Source: Chelydra serpentina (Eukaryota > Chordata > Testudines > Chelydridae). From it: a DNA stretch of 64,000 bases. Under the pieces are notes generated by a model. It ran no database searches. It was not told the DNA's origin and saw only the letters and a program-made list of their open reading frames with translations. The position numbers and the translations under genes were made by a program. Below are positions 36,225-46,189 of this stretch, one piece after another. The stretch covers positions 7,631,501 to 7,695,500 of the forward strand of contig JBAIAC010000027.1 of assembly GCA_037349315.1 (NCBI GenBank), written 5' to 3'. How positions within the stretch are numbered: the stretch's first letter is position 1; each line of letters starts with the position of its first letter.

Positions 36225-36325
36225 GAGACAAGGTGGCTGAGATGGTATCTTTTATTGTGTCAACTTCTGTTGGTGAAAGAGACAAGCTTTCAGGCTCCAC
36301 AGAGCTCTTCTTCCGTAGATCTCAA
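36225..36325 (-). mobile_element. Penelope-like element 3' tail, second family
   Basis: On the minus strand it reads CGGAAGAAGAGCTC, a loop, AGCCTGAAAGCTTG, then CTCTTTCACCAACAGAAGTTG. The CTGANGA-like box (first two bases diverged), the stem GAGCT/AGCCT and GAAA repeat the arrangement of the tails at 14,108 and 41,082. Assignment to Penelope-like elements is inferred from that arrangement. Confidence 0.45.
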
Positions 36326-36412
36326 AGCATTTTAATAAAGGAGAGCAGTGTCATTATCCCTATTTTATAAATGGGGAAACTGAGGCACAGATATGTGAGT
36401 TACCTAAAGTCT
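36326..36412 (-). repeat. MIR/CORE-type SINE, reverse
   Basis: GTCATTATCCCTATTTTATA, AATGGGGAAACTGAGGCACA and TGAGTTACCTAAAGTC follow reverse MIR order. Confidence 0.65.
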
Positions 36413-37569
36413 GGTCTGCCTTGGGGCATATATTTTAATAATTTTTGTAATGGCTTTTTAGACTTCTAGTTGTGCTCTGGGTAAAGGAAATTCCTACATG
36501 TTCAACAGAGACACACCCTTTATAAATGGATCTCCCAAAAGCCCTTTCTCCCTACAGTTTTGCCCACAATGCTGAGGTTCACCCTGTCCCAAAGACAGGC
36601 TTCTCTTTCTACATCTCTGAGGTTACTACAGGTTTCTAGGTCTGTCTGAGATAAGTAAGAGAGAATTTTATTGTTCCCGTTCATATTTTCTTGCAAGGTT
36701 CTGGACATGCTATGACTCATGGCCTTCATTTATTTTGCTCTTTTATTATTTATTAAGAATGATTCATGTCCTTCTTTTTAAAAAAGTGGTTCTTCCTCTT
36801 TGTTTCTAACCAAAGGAAATAGCAGCAGGAATCTCAAGTCTGATCTTTGTGTTTGTCAGGATTTCTTGGATGAATCAGGACTTGTAGCTTTCTCAGCCTT
36901 TAATTGAAGAAGTAAGGTCTTGAACCCTTAAGAAAGAGAGCTTTTCAAAATGCTTTAGTAATAGGTGTTAGCAATCAGTAACAAAAAAAAAAGTTGCAAA
37001 TAGTCTGAATAGCAATGACTTCCCCCTCTCAACAATCAAGTTTTATTTTCATATGGGTTTTGAAGTCCTCATTCTAGGAGCTTTTCATTAGTCCAGGGTA
37101 GGTAACACCTGAATTTACAATGCAGGAGGATTTTCTTCTCTTCTGTTCTCCCCCATGCCTCCCTTTTAAAAGAAAACAGGGCCTAAATTCCCTTTTTCCC
37201 TTTTGGGGGTCACCTTTGCCAAATACTAGAGTGTTGAGAAGCACTGTCCCCAGGGGTCTACGTACAAATTGTCTGAGCTGACATTTACTGTAACTTAGTC
37301 TAGTGAAAAATTGGGCAACATTTTGTAATATGTTTCTAGAAGTCACTTGTAAAGAAGGCAGGGTGGTGTTGTCCAGGAAGCTGGGTCTAGGTCTAGATTA
37401 TTTAACTGAACACTTCATTTAAAAAAATAAATAAAGAGGGGGCAGGGAAGCAGACCTATTTTTCCTGGTCTGCTAAACTCAGGGAAAGGGGATAAATGGT
37501 ATCTAATTTTGAACCACCAATGGTCTTTGCTGCTGTTCAGTATTAAATTATACTTGTATCCAGAAGCCC

Positions 37570-37670
37570 TGTTGTGGGATGTGTTGTACAAAGAAAGAGA
37601 CAGTCACTGTCCCAAGGAGACTACAATATAAGAAGATAATTGGCAGGAAAAGGAGGGAATGGGATACACT
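37570..37670 (+). repeat. repeat copy 1 (pair with 38,310-38,400)
   Basis: AGAGACAGTCACTGTCCCAA, GGAGACTACAATATAAGAAG and ATAATTG lead to GGGAATGGGATACAC. A nearly identical segment lies about 740 bp downstream. I cannot name the family. Confidence 0.6.
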
Positions 37671-37686
37671 TACAATATTTGCATGT

Positions 37687-37930
37687 ACTTTAAAAATGGG
37701 CCGGTGTGGTAGCGCGCGCCTGTAATCCCAGCTTCTTCGGAGGCTGCGGTTGGCGGATCGCTCAGGACTTCTAGGCTGCTGTGCGCTATGTCAATCGGGT
37801 GTCCGGTGCTACTGACAGCTTGGCCAGCGGGTTGTTGGAGGACTGGCTAGAACAACGCATCTGATGTGTTGTGATCAGCGCTCTCTCTGTGAGGGCTGAT
37901 GGACGGATCAGTGACAGTGACTTTAAAAAT
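37687..37930 (+). mobile_element. 7SL RNA-headed retroposon with 11-bp target duplication
   Basis: The insert (37,698-37,919) begins GGGCCGGTGTGGTAGCGCGC and continues GCCTGTAATCCCAGC, GGAGGCTG, GGCGGATCGCT, CTGTGCGCTATG and ATCGGGTGTCCG. These are successive landmarks of the Alu domain of SRP 7SL RNA. From about 37,808 the sequence no longer follows 7SL; about 110 bases of unknown origin complete the insert. Identical ACTTTAAAAAT copies (37,687-37,697 and 37,920-37,930) flank it. There is no poly(A) tail. It is a processed 7SL pseudogene fused to other sequence, or a 7SL-derived SINE. Confidence 0.8.
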
Positions 37931-38309
37931 CAGATGTGGCTATTGTATAAATGTACTAAAAATAAGTTTAGCTGACACTTTGTCAAGCTGCCCCCTCAGC
38001 TTAGCCCTCACTAAGGGCTCCTCTTCCTTGCAAAGTTAATTTGAGCTATCCACGCTCAAGTGAGAGCGGCCATGCTGCAAAATAATCCTCAAACTGCACA
38101 GGGTGATCGTGTTAGCAGCTGACCAGTTGTGCTAACTCAAACTGCAGCCTGTACCTATTGACCAACCAGCAAGCTTCAGTTAAACGCACCGCCATAATGG
38201 AGTTAAGAGTTGGTGTGTGGTTGGGACTGGAGTTATAACGCACGTTAATTCTGCAGTGAAGAAGGGTCCTCTTTGGATGATTACTCACTTGTCTGGTAGA
38301 TGGATGTGC

Positions 38310-38400
38310 TGTATGAAGAAGAGACAGTCACTGCCCCAAGGAGACTACAATATAAGAAGATAATTGATGTGAAGAGTAGGGAATCGGATACACAAAATAG
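38310..38400 (+). repeat. repeat copy 2 (pair with 37,570-37,670)
   Basis: AGAGACAGTCACTGCCCCAA and GGAGACTACAATATAAGAAG match copy 1 with one change. The match continues to GGGAATCGGATACAC. Confidence 0.6.
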
Positions 38401-38595
38401 ATTTCTTGCGGGCACTGTGGCAAAGGTGAGGTTTGAGGAGGGGGGGTACTAGCCTTATTTATCAGTCCAGAGATGGACACGTTTGGCCTTATGAAAACCT
38501 AAACTTGACTAATGAGGTTTTGCAAACCCTCTGCTGCTGTCTCTCATTACTATGTGTAACCCTAATCCCTATGCATTGGAGAGAGGAAGGTGGTG

Positions 38596-39282
38596 ATCAG
38601 GGCTAACTGGTGAATATGCAGTTACATGCCGCCATGAGTATCATCTCCGGCACCCTGCATCCCGACTCCATTCCCATGGCTCCCAGTTCTGAGCAATATT
38701 GCGGCTCATATCAGGCCAACCCAAGCCTGTCGCTGCACAATGACCTTTTTAAACTACCAGCTGCACGTTTGCTGTCACGTCGCTCATTATGGTCTCATCC
38801 GCCACGCCAGGATGTTAGGGCGGAAACGCTCTGGCGAGCAGGGCCGGGTCCAGGCACCAGCGTTCCAAGCAGGTGCTTGGGGCGGCAGTTAGAAAGGGGC
38901 GGCAGTGTTTCCACCGCGGCGGCAATTCGGTGCCAGCTTCTCTGTTCCGCTGGCCATGGTGGCAATTCGGTGTCAGCTTCTCTGTTCCACCAGCCACGGC
39001 GGCAAATTGGCGGCAGCGTCTCCCTTTTGCCTGCCTGATTTTGACCTGCCCCATCACCAATGGTCCCTGTTGAACAGGTTCTGGACCGGGCAAGGTCTGT
39101 GTGCAGACAACCAGTGTCGCTGGGGCCTTCGTGACAGCCCTTTGTGCAGCTGTGCACATTGTCGACAAATGCCTGCTGACTAAATTCAGCGGCAGCCTAG
39201 AAAAACTGCATCACGCCACTGAAGATGCCATCGCTTGGCTAGATGACTATGCACAGGCTAAATAAATAAAATCAGGGCTAAC
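38596..39282 (+). mobile_element. 5'-truncated non-LTR retrotransposon end with 12-bp target duplication
   Basis: Identical ATCAGGGCTAAC copies (38,596-38,607 and 39,271-39,282) bound the insert. It ends in an AAATAAATAAA tail. The + strand encodes HAAMSIISGTLHPDSIPMAP and, further on, FDLPHHQWSLLNRFWTGQG, then PLCSC. After a frameshift it reads LTKFSGSLEKLHHATEDAIA and WLDDYAQAK, then a stop at 39,260-39,262. This is the C-terminal region of a LINE ORF2, ending in the Cys-motif (CxC...H...C) domain. A hAT-like sequence (from 38,839) interrupts it. The clade is not assigned. Confidence 0.75.
38839..39035. mobile_element. hAT left-end sequence inside the LINE fragment
   Basis: CAGGGCCGGGTCCAGGCACC followed by GCAGGTGCTTGGGGCGGCAG is the left end of a common reptilian hAT family. 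Three imperfect GGCGGCAATTCGGTGCCAGC-type units follow. No right terminus or CTGGCGAG duplication is found, so the insert is rearranged. Confidence 0.5.
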
Positions 39283-40980
39283 AAGGTGTGGGCAATTTGT
39301 AATTTCAATTCTTGTAACTGGCTGAACCACTCAAATGTTTCACATTTTGCATGTCAGTAGAAGTGGTGTGTGAGTCGTTTGACAACAAAGAGCTATGTTT
39401 ATGGTTTCTCATGCTGATTCTCTTCCAATCTGGGTGAAATCTCTCCCTTCCCTTCACAGCTCTGTCTGTTCTCTGAGTGTAGAGTAGAACCTGAAGGAAA
39501 CCAGTGTAGATCTAGTGAATATCTTGTCTGAAAGTTTTAATTAGGGAACATAAAGGCTAGATTGGGATAGTCCCCTTGAGGCTTGCACCATTTATAAATA
39601 ATCCTAAATCATACAAACACTTCTGTTTATTTCAGTCTATAAATAAAACAATAATCTTACACCTCCATTCGTCTGAAACATCCAACAAAGAAATTTAGCT
39701 GAATTTTAGCACATATGATGAGGTGTTACCAAACACCACAGCACAGGAAAACAAAGTTCAATTGGTCTTTATTCCAAAACTGAGTACTTGCACTGTTCCT
39801 TCATTAATACACACCCTCTGCTTTCAACTAATGTCCATTCAATTAGCACCCTATTAAGATGCCCACCTGACACTGCTCTATCACTCAACTGCTGCATTCT
39901 GCCTTTTTCTTCTTTATATGTACTCTGACACTTGCTGTCTGTATTAAAATAAGGAAAAAAGCATCTGGGGAAAATATCCAGCCTGCTAAACAGTCAAAGA
40001 AATAGAGATGTTAGAGCAAGTTTTCCTCACTGGGAGAAAAATTAGTGACACAGCCCTGTAGTGAATATTCTTCTTTGTCCCTTATTCACACCCTGTACAC
40101 AAATGCTTAGCATTTTGAACAAGGTTGCAATGTAGCCATAAGGTAGCACGTATATTGCCTAACATGTAATAAATAACCCAAACTATGGATTCATGCAAGC
40201 TAATTACTTTAGATGTCAATCTAATTTATCTTCAGATTGAATTATGTTGTTTACCACCCTCTTGCAGATCACTTATGAAAACATTAAACAGAGCAAGGCC
40301 TAACATTAATCCCTGCAGCACTTTGCAGGACATGCAGTTTGATACTATCGTTCCTTACCATTGCTTTTTGTTTAGTTCTGCGTTTTCTGCCCCTGTATTT
40401 ATATCTACATTGGTCCAGTGAGGGACAGATAGATTGTATTAACACAGCCTGCCAGCTCATATTGATCCTGACATGCAAGGCCCCAGTTTGTCCACTCTTG
40501 GACCTTTCTAAGCAGAAATGGGTTATTGTAAAAAGCTGTATGATTATGAATCAATCTGGCTGAGATGGTAGTTGGTTGACCTGAATAAGAGCTCCAAAGT
40601 CACTTTCACTTGTCACCTAAAGCCAAACTTGGTCTCGGATCTCCAGTTTTAGGGTTCTATCAAGTCATCACAAAAGTGTGTGCACCCATTGCATGGTCTG
40701 TCTCTCTAGCCATCGCACAAATTGGAAGGCTCGGCAGTTTCTTTTAAAAAGAGGCTCAAGAACCAAGGGCTACTGCGGCTCAGAACTGGCATCACTGTGA
40801 AACTTGCACCGCACCTGTCTCTGTACCACTCTTGCAAGAGGGGAATCTCTTTGGAGGGGGGGAGTGCAGGAGTGCCACTGTAATACAAAGAAGGAAACGC
40901 CTGTGTAGCACCCTAGAGCTGAACTATGAGCAGGAACTGCTGAGTTATTCAGCACTGCAAGTCTACAGATGATGGAGGCG
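39283..40980. other. intergenic, nothing recognised
   Basis: This is AT-rich non-coding DNA without recognisable repeats or coding signal. Confidence 0.3.
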
Positions 40981-40984
40981 GTAT

Positions 40985-41125
40985 CTATTATCAGAGGGGT
41001 AGTCCTGTTAGTCTGTATCCACAAAAACAACGAGGAGTCCGGTGGCACCTTAAAGGCTAACAGATTTATTTGGGCAGAAGCTTTCGTGGGTTAAAAAACC
41101 CACTTCTTCAGATGCATGGAGTATC
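40985..41125 (-). mobile_element. Penelope-like element 3' tail with complete hammerhead-like core
   Basis: On the minus strand, from 41,111 down to 41,082, it reads CTGAAGA, stem GTGGG, a loop, stem CCCAC, then GAAA. This is followed by GCTTCTGC, a short third stem. The rest (AAATAAATCTGTTAG, AAGGTGCCACCGGACTCCTC) aligns with the tail at 14,047-14,110, which sits next to the GIY-YIG frame. It is a 5'-truncated copy with no coding part. Confidence 0.7.
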
Positions 41126-41849
41126 TATAAGGCTTTTCAGGGAGAAATCCCTCTCCACACTGTTAAAGGAACTACGGTCAAACTGTGATTAGGCTGCTAT
41201 AAACAGGAGCTCGGATTAAACTAAGAAATGAGACATTCTCTAATTCATTATTAAATCTCCTGCACCCACTGGCTGTCCGATCACAAGTGTCCAAATTCCC
41301 CACGGGTGAAAAATGGCCCAAAGCATGAGCTGGCGCTGATTAGCGGCGCTCTGTGTACTGCCCATAGGATAACACAGTTGGCACATAGGAGACTGAGCTC
41401 TCCAGTGCAGAACCTGAAACAAACGGTAAATTGTCTGTCATGAAAGGCTGTATTGTGACCCAAAAACCTGAAATTAGGACATCACAAGGGCCTGAAAGCT
41501 GAACAAACGAGGGGAACATTTGTAGTCACACTATTTCAAATGCTTTGACCTATTTAACACCTGGCTAAGGAACAGGCTGGAGAAAGGAAGTCGTTGACAT
41601 CTAGCGCTACAGAGAGGGAGCTATTTTAGAAACGTAACACCCTTTCCCCTCCAATGACGGCGAGAGAGTTTACAATCTAAATCCGAGAGCTCCAAATAAT
41701 CCACCAGCACAATGAGTGAAAACCAGCTATACCATTGGTAGTATTTTTTGGAGGGTTGTTGGGGTTTTTTTTTTTGCAAACGGAATTAAAAATAAAAGCC
41801 CTGCTTTCTACAGACACCAACCAGAAACGAGGGCGCCCACGCCACTTAA

Positions 41850-42430
41850 AATAACCCTGGGCAGATCCCAGTGCAGGCTCCCGGGAGCCACGTTTCACGG
41901 CTCAGACGTGTCTTCTGCGTGACAATCTCTTTGGATGTCTCTTGCGGGTTTAGACGGTGGCGTGCTCGGGCGGCTTTCGGAGCGTCTGGCTCCTGTTCTG
42001 AGTGGGGGGGGGGCTGTATTTCCCCCCTCCACAAACCAACAAAAAGACCCCCCCCCTCAAAAAAAAAAAACAAGACGAAGGAAGAAAACAGCCCTGTCCG
42101 TGAAATCCGGCTCCTCTGGGGCACCGGGCTGCAGAGAGGCGCACACCCATTGTTCGCTCGCTCTTCCTTGTCTGGGCCATCGGGTGCATGGGTAACCCGC
42201 ATGGCTGCGGTATTTCTCCCCCCCACCCCCCCAGTCGACGCAGCACATCCCTGGCGGGCTGCAAGCAAGGAGCAGCGGCTGCAGCGAGCAGCCGCCGAAG
42301 GGAGCATCCTCTCCACGGAAACGCTGCTGCACCGGCATCTCCCTCCCCTCCCGCTCCGCTCGGGTCGGGGGGCGAGGCGGGGGGGAGGTGGGTGTAGGGC
42401 AGAGGGGCGAGCGGCGGCTGCCCTGGATTG
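41850..42430. promoter_or_regulatory. orphan CpG island
   Basis: The block is dense in CpG (for example GACGGTGGCGTGCTCGGGCG and CCGCTCCGCTCGGGTCGGGG) in a region otherwise poor in CpG. It lies about 4.3 kb upstream of the VEZF1 start codon. Frames of about 200 codons are open on both strands but look like GC-rich artefacts. No known protein or LTR is recognised. It could be an alternative VEZF1 promoter or a non-coding RNA promoter. Confidence 0.55.
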
Positions 42431-42451
42431 GTGGTTTTGTTTTTTGTGGGA

Positions 42452-42612
42452 TATCATAGAATATCAGGGTTGGAAGGGACCTTAGAAGATCATCTAGTCC
42501 AACCCCCTGCTCAAAGCAGGAACAATCCCCAATTTTTGCCCCAGATCCCTAAATGGCCCCCTCAAGGATTGAACTCACAACCCTGGGTTTAGCAGGCCAA
42601 TGCTCAAACCAC
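42452..42612 (-). mobile_element. CR1 LINE 3' end, reverse orientation
   Basis: ATCATAGAATATCAGGGTTG, GAAGGGACCTTAGAAGATCA, TCTAGTCCAACCCCCTGC and AAAGCAGGAACAATCCCCAA are the reverse complement of a CR1 3' end. It is truncated at about 42,612, next to a TG repeat. Confidence 0.85.
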
Positions 42613-42615
42613 TTT

Positions 42616-42664
<49 letters not shown>

Positions 42665-42680
42665 ACACACACACACACAC
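42616..42680. repeat. (TG)n/(AC)n dinucleotide repeat, self-complementary
   Basis: A TG run (to 42,662) passes directly into an AC run (42,663-42,680). The two can pair with each other as a hairpin. Confidence 0.9.
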
Positions 42681-43029
42681 CCGCTATAATTTTCTGGCTT
42701 GTGTTTAACCCGGGAGGGGAAGGCGGGGTGGGGGGGGGAGAGGAGGAGAGCATTTGTAGGAAAGATTGGATCTGAGGTCAAAAATACAGGGCGCTGTTAA
42801 ATGTCCCATGGAATCACGCATTGCAAATTAATAATAATAATAATAACCCAAGGGCACAAGAGCACAGATGCTGGAGCTTGGGGTGCTGCTGCACCCCCTG
42901 CCCTGAAGCGGTTCCATCATATCCAGGGCTTACAGTCTGGTTTAATGGCTCTCAGGACCCCCTGTCCCCACTGTACAAATTGGTCCACTAGAGGCTTCTC
43001 ATGTTTGTTCTAAAATGTAATCCCCCAGC

Positions 43030-43150
43030 TAGGGTGACCAGATGTCCCGATTTTATAGGGACAGTCCCGATTTTGGGTCTTTTTCTTATATAGGCTCCTA
43101 TTACCCCTCACCCCGTCCCCATTTTTCACACTTGTTGTCTGGTCACCCTA
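43030..43150. mobile_element. second copy of the TAGGGTGACCAG DNA transposon
   Basis: It starts TAGGGTGACCAGATGTCCCG and ends TTGTCTGGTCACCCTA. It is the reverse orientation of the 15,957 copy: ATTTTATAGGGACAG and AGGAGCCTATATAAG-type blocks appear inverted. It is non-coding. Confidence 0.75.
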
Positions 43151-43159
43151 CCCCCAGCC

Positions 43160-44100
43160 CCGAGGAAACCTCCCTGTAAATAAGTGAAGGGGGGGGGGGG
43201 GACAGGTCAGATGGGGGACATGAGAGGAAGAAATCTTCCCCCTCCCCCTCCCCCTCCCCCTCCACAAAGCCCAGCAGCAATAGTGCAACCGGGGCCTGCT
43301 TCTCCCCAGTCAAAGGCAGCGGAGCAGATCTAAGGGGGGTGCATGCTGCTGCTTTATTTCAGCAGGGATGATGTGTAAACATGTAGATAATTACTGTGTG
43401 AGGGGGTGAGAGGAAGAGAACGTGTGTGCTGTTTGTTTGTTTTGTAAAAAGGGGGGGGGGACATTAATTAAAAATGGCCTTTCTAGCTCCCAAGCATATT
43501 TGACTTTCCTGAGTGGTGCATCGAATGGCTTGAAAAGGATAGGTGTGAAAATGAGCATTCACTTGGCATTTTGTGTTCCGTAAACAAGGCTGTTTAGCAC
43601 AGACCAGCCAGAGAAGCTCAAGTCATCCACATCTTGACAAAAAAGCTGTCCTGTAAGCGTCCATAGTGGGCTACTCTCTTTAGAGCCTGGAATTTTCAAC
43701 ACGCATAAGCTTTTAACTATAACAATGGAAAAATGCACATCTCTAGCACTTTCTGTCCAAGGACAATAAAGTATTACAGCAGTAATCAACCCCAAGTGGT
43801 CAAAAGTGAGTCAAGTCCCCAAATATCAAGAGACTGGCTTTAAAAATCATCGTTTTTTTTTCTAAATAATGATTGTTGGCTTATTTTTATTTGCCTTCTA
43901 GTTTTGAACCGTTTAGCGTTAATGTTTTCATGCTTTTCTCCCCAACCACAAGGTCTAGGAACTATTTTTACATACGAATCTCTGCTTTCATTAAATCAAT
44001 TGACTCCGGGAACTGGGTCTTTAAGAATAACTGCAAATATTACAAGATTTTGTGATAAAATTGCAAGACTGAATCAACAGAATTAGTTACAGCTCACCAT
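43160..44100. repeat. simple-repeat region upstream of VEZF1
   Basis: The stretch contains a 13-base G run (43,189-43,201), a CCCCCT array (about 43,238-43,262) and a 10-base G run (43,451-43,460). The rest is AT-rich DNA with no coding signal. Confidence 0.6.
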
Positions 44101-44109
44101 GTTTGCACA

Positions 44110-44250
44110 AAGTGGGGAAATATTCCCATTTTACAGAGGGCAGAGAAACAGCATATGACAGAAAGTAGGTGATTTGCCCAAGGTCCCACAAATCAATGGC
44201 AGAGATGGGAACAGAGTCTGGGTCTCCCTCATTCTAAGGACTAGATATCT
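44110..44250 (-). repeat. MIR/CORE-type SINE, reverse
   Basis: GTGGGGAAATATTCCCATTT, GATTTGCCCAAGGTCCCACA and GGCAGAGATGGGAACAGAGT follow reverse MIR order. Confidence 0.65.
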
Positions 44251-44254
44251 ATCC

Positions 44255-46180
44255 TTTCTAGATACCCTCCTCTCCCTTATTGTGAACAGTGGGACATTAG
44301 CAGTGAAATATTACTGTAAGGGAAGTCTGTGTTTCTTTGGATTAAACGTTTGTAACTTAATTTTTATGAGAACAAAACAGGTTTTCAACGTGTGTGCGTG
44401 GTGGTGGTGATGGGGGCATAGCATGGAAAACCTACTACGCTGGGGCCCTATTGAGCTCTCCTTACTGAGGCCAAGCTCCCAAGGAATCGGTGGTAACAAG
44501 CCTGCATTTCTTATACACCCATTGTGGTCTCCCTTCCTAAAGCATGAATGCAAGAAGCTGATGGATCTTGTACTCATTGTGCACCCAAGACTCCAAGTCA
44601 CTGGGACCTTGGCCTGAGTAAAGAGGATTGACTAGGGCTAACCCAGGAGGATTTTGCAACTCAATTCCCAGCTTTCTTGGGAAACAGTCCTGTTCTGTAA
44701 AGTGCCATGTCCAGTGGGTAACATTTAAAAAAACCCATTTGCTGTGCTTCAGTATTTGACTTAGTTTACCAAGTCTGTATTTGTGGTATTTCCTGCACTT
44801 AATGGGGAACCATTGTAAATGTACAACAGCCATCTGTGATGTCTGTAATGGTGCTACTGGACACTTTCTGTGCTATTGTTTAGAGAAGGAGCATGCATAC
44901 AAATAAGAGCAACTAAAATAAGCAATGGCAGAGAGCAATAAGCTCAACGCAACAGTTAGGTCCCAAATCTACCAACACTTACGTACGTACTTAATGTGAC
45001 TGCTCATGCATTTAAAGATGAACACATACTTAAGGGGTTGTGGGATTGTGGCATTAATTTGCATCTAGATGATGCATTAGAGATGCCTTGGCTACAAATG
45101 AGCCTAGTAAGTTAAGTGCTTTAATACATATATCAAGAAAATATAAATCTCATGGGAGGTGGGTGCACTTTGGATAATCCAGAGAAATTGCACTGAAAAA
45201 CAGATATGGGGCACGACCCTATTTTAAGATAGACCACCTATCTTTTGAGGAAATAAAGGACCAGCTTTGCAAAGGTGTGGTTGTCATAAGAAAATGCTTG
45301 GGGTGGAAGTTGGGAAGAAAAGGGGGGGGACTAGGAATGGGAATATAGAACCCCTGCAGTCATGATGGAGATTGCAGCAGCTGCAGAGGAAAAAGTTAAA
45401 GGGGGATTTCAAGCCACCCCCAGTGGCTGTACCTATGCAGCTATATGAACAATGCATGTTGAAGTTTGTTTGAGCAACACAACCCACAATGTTCTATTAG
45501 TGGCACCATAGCATACATCTGTGTGTCAGATGATAACCAATTGAACGATTATTGCGGAAATACCGACCCAAGACTGTTAGTTTGATGTGGGACTTTGTGA
45601 TGCTAACAACACGAAATAAGAGAGAGCCCTCCAACTAAGGCACAGGTGGCCCCAGTAGATAAGAGGGAGCATTGGATGATGAAGTGAAGCTGAACTAAAA
45701 GTGTAGCACTTTTTAAAAAATGATGATGTCCCGGTTTCGAATGGAAACAGACATGATACTGCATCAACAGGTCAGTCTGGATGTTGGGGGGGGGAAACAC
45801 CCATAACTTTTGGTGTCATCCCCCCTTTGACATATTTATTATTAGATGCAGGTTTCACATGGAAACAGGTACGCACTCTGCACAATTTCTGTGAGCTGCC
45901 CTGGATGCCATCACTGGGGATAAAATTGGCAGCCGCTTTGCCCACGATGGCATGTGCCCACCCCACCACCTTCTCCTCCCCGCGCTGCTTCTCTAGTTCA
46001 AAGGGGTTTTACTTCAGAGTTAAAACACGTTTTGAAAGATGCTGACATCATGCCTGGGAAGCGCGTGCTGCGGGATCCCCACCTGCTGGTGCAGGTGCTG
46101 CATGGGGGGGGGGGGAAGATTCTTTCCCTCCCTAAAAAAAAAAACAAAAAAAAAACTTTTACATTTTCCTAATTAATTAT
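44255..46180. other. VEZF1: distal upstream of VEZF1, nothing recognised
   Basis: This is non-coding DNA. G runs at 45,786-45,793 and 46,104-46,115 are the only striking tracts. Confidence 0.3.
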
Positions 46181-46189
46181 GGATATTTT

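Noticed and set aside
41871..42485. 204-codon + strand frame with a 203-codon frame on the other strand
   Set aside because: Both lie in the CpG island. GC-rich DNA lacks stop codons on both strands, and neither product has a recognisable domain. The frame also runs into CR1 sequence at its end.
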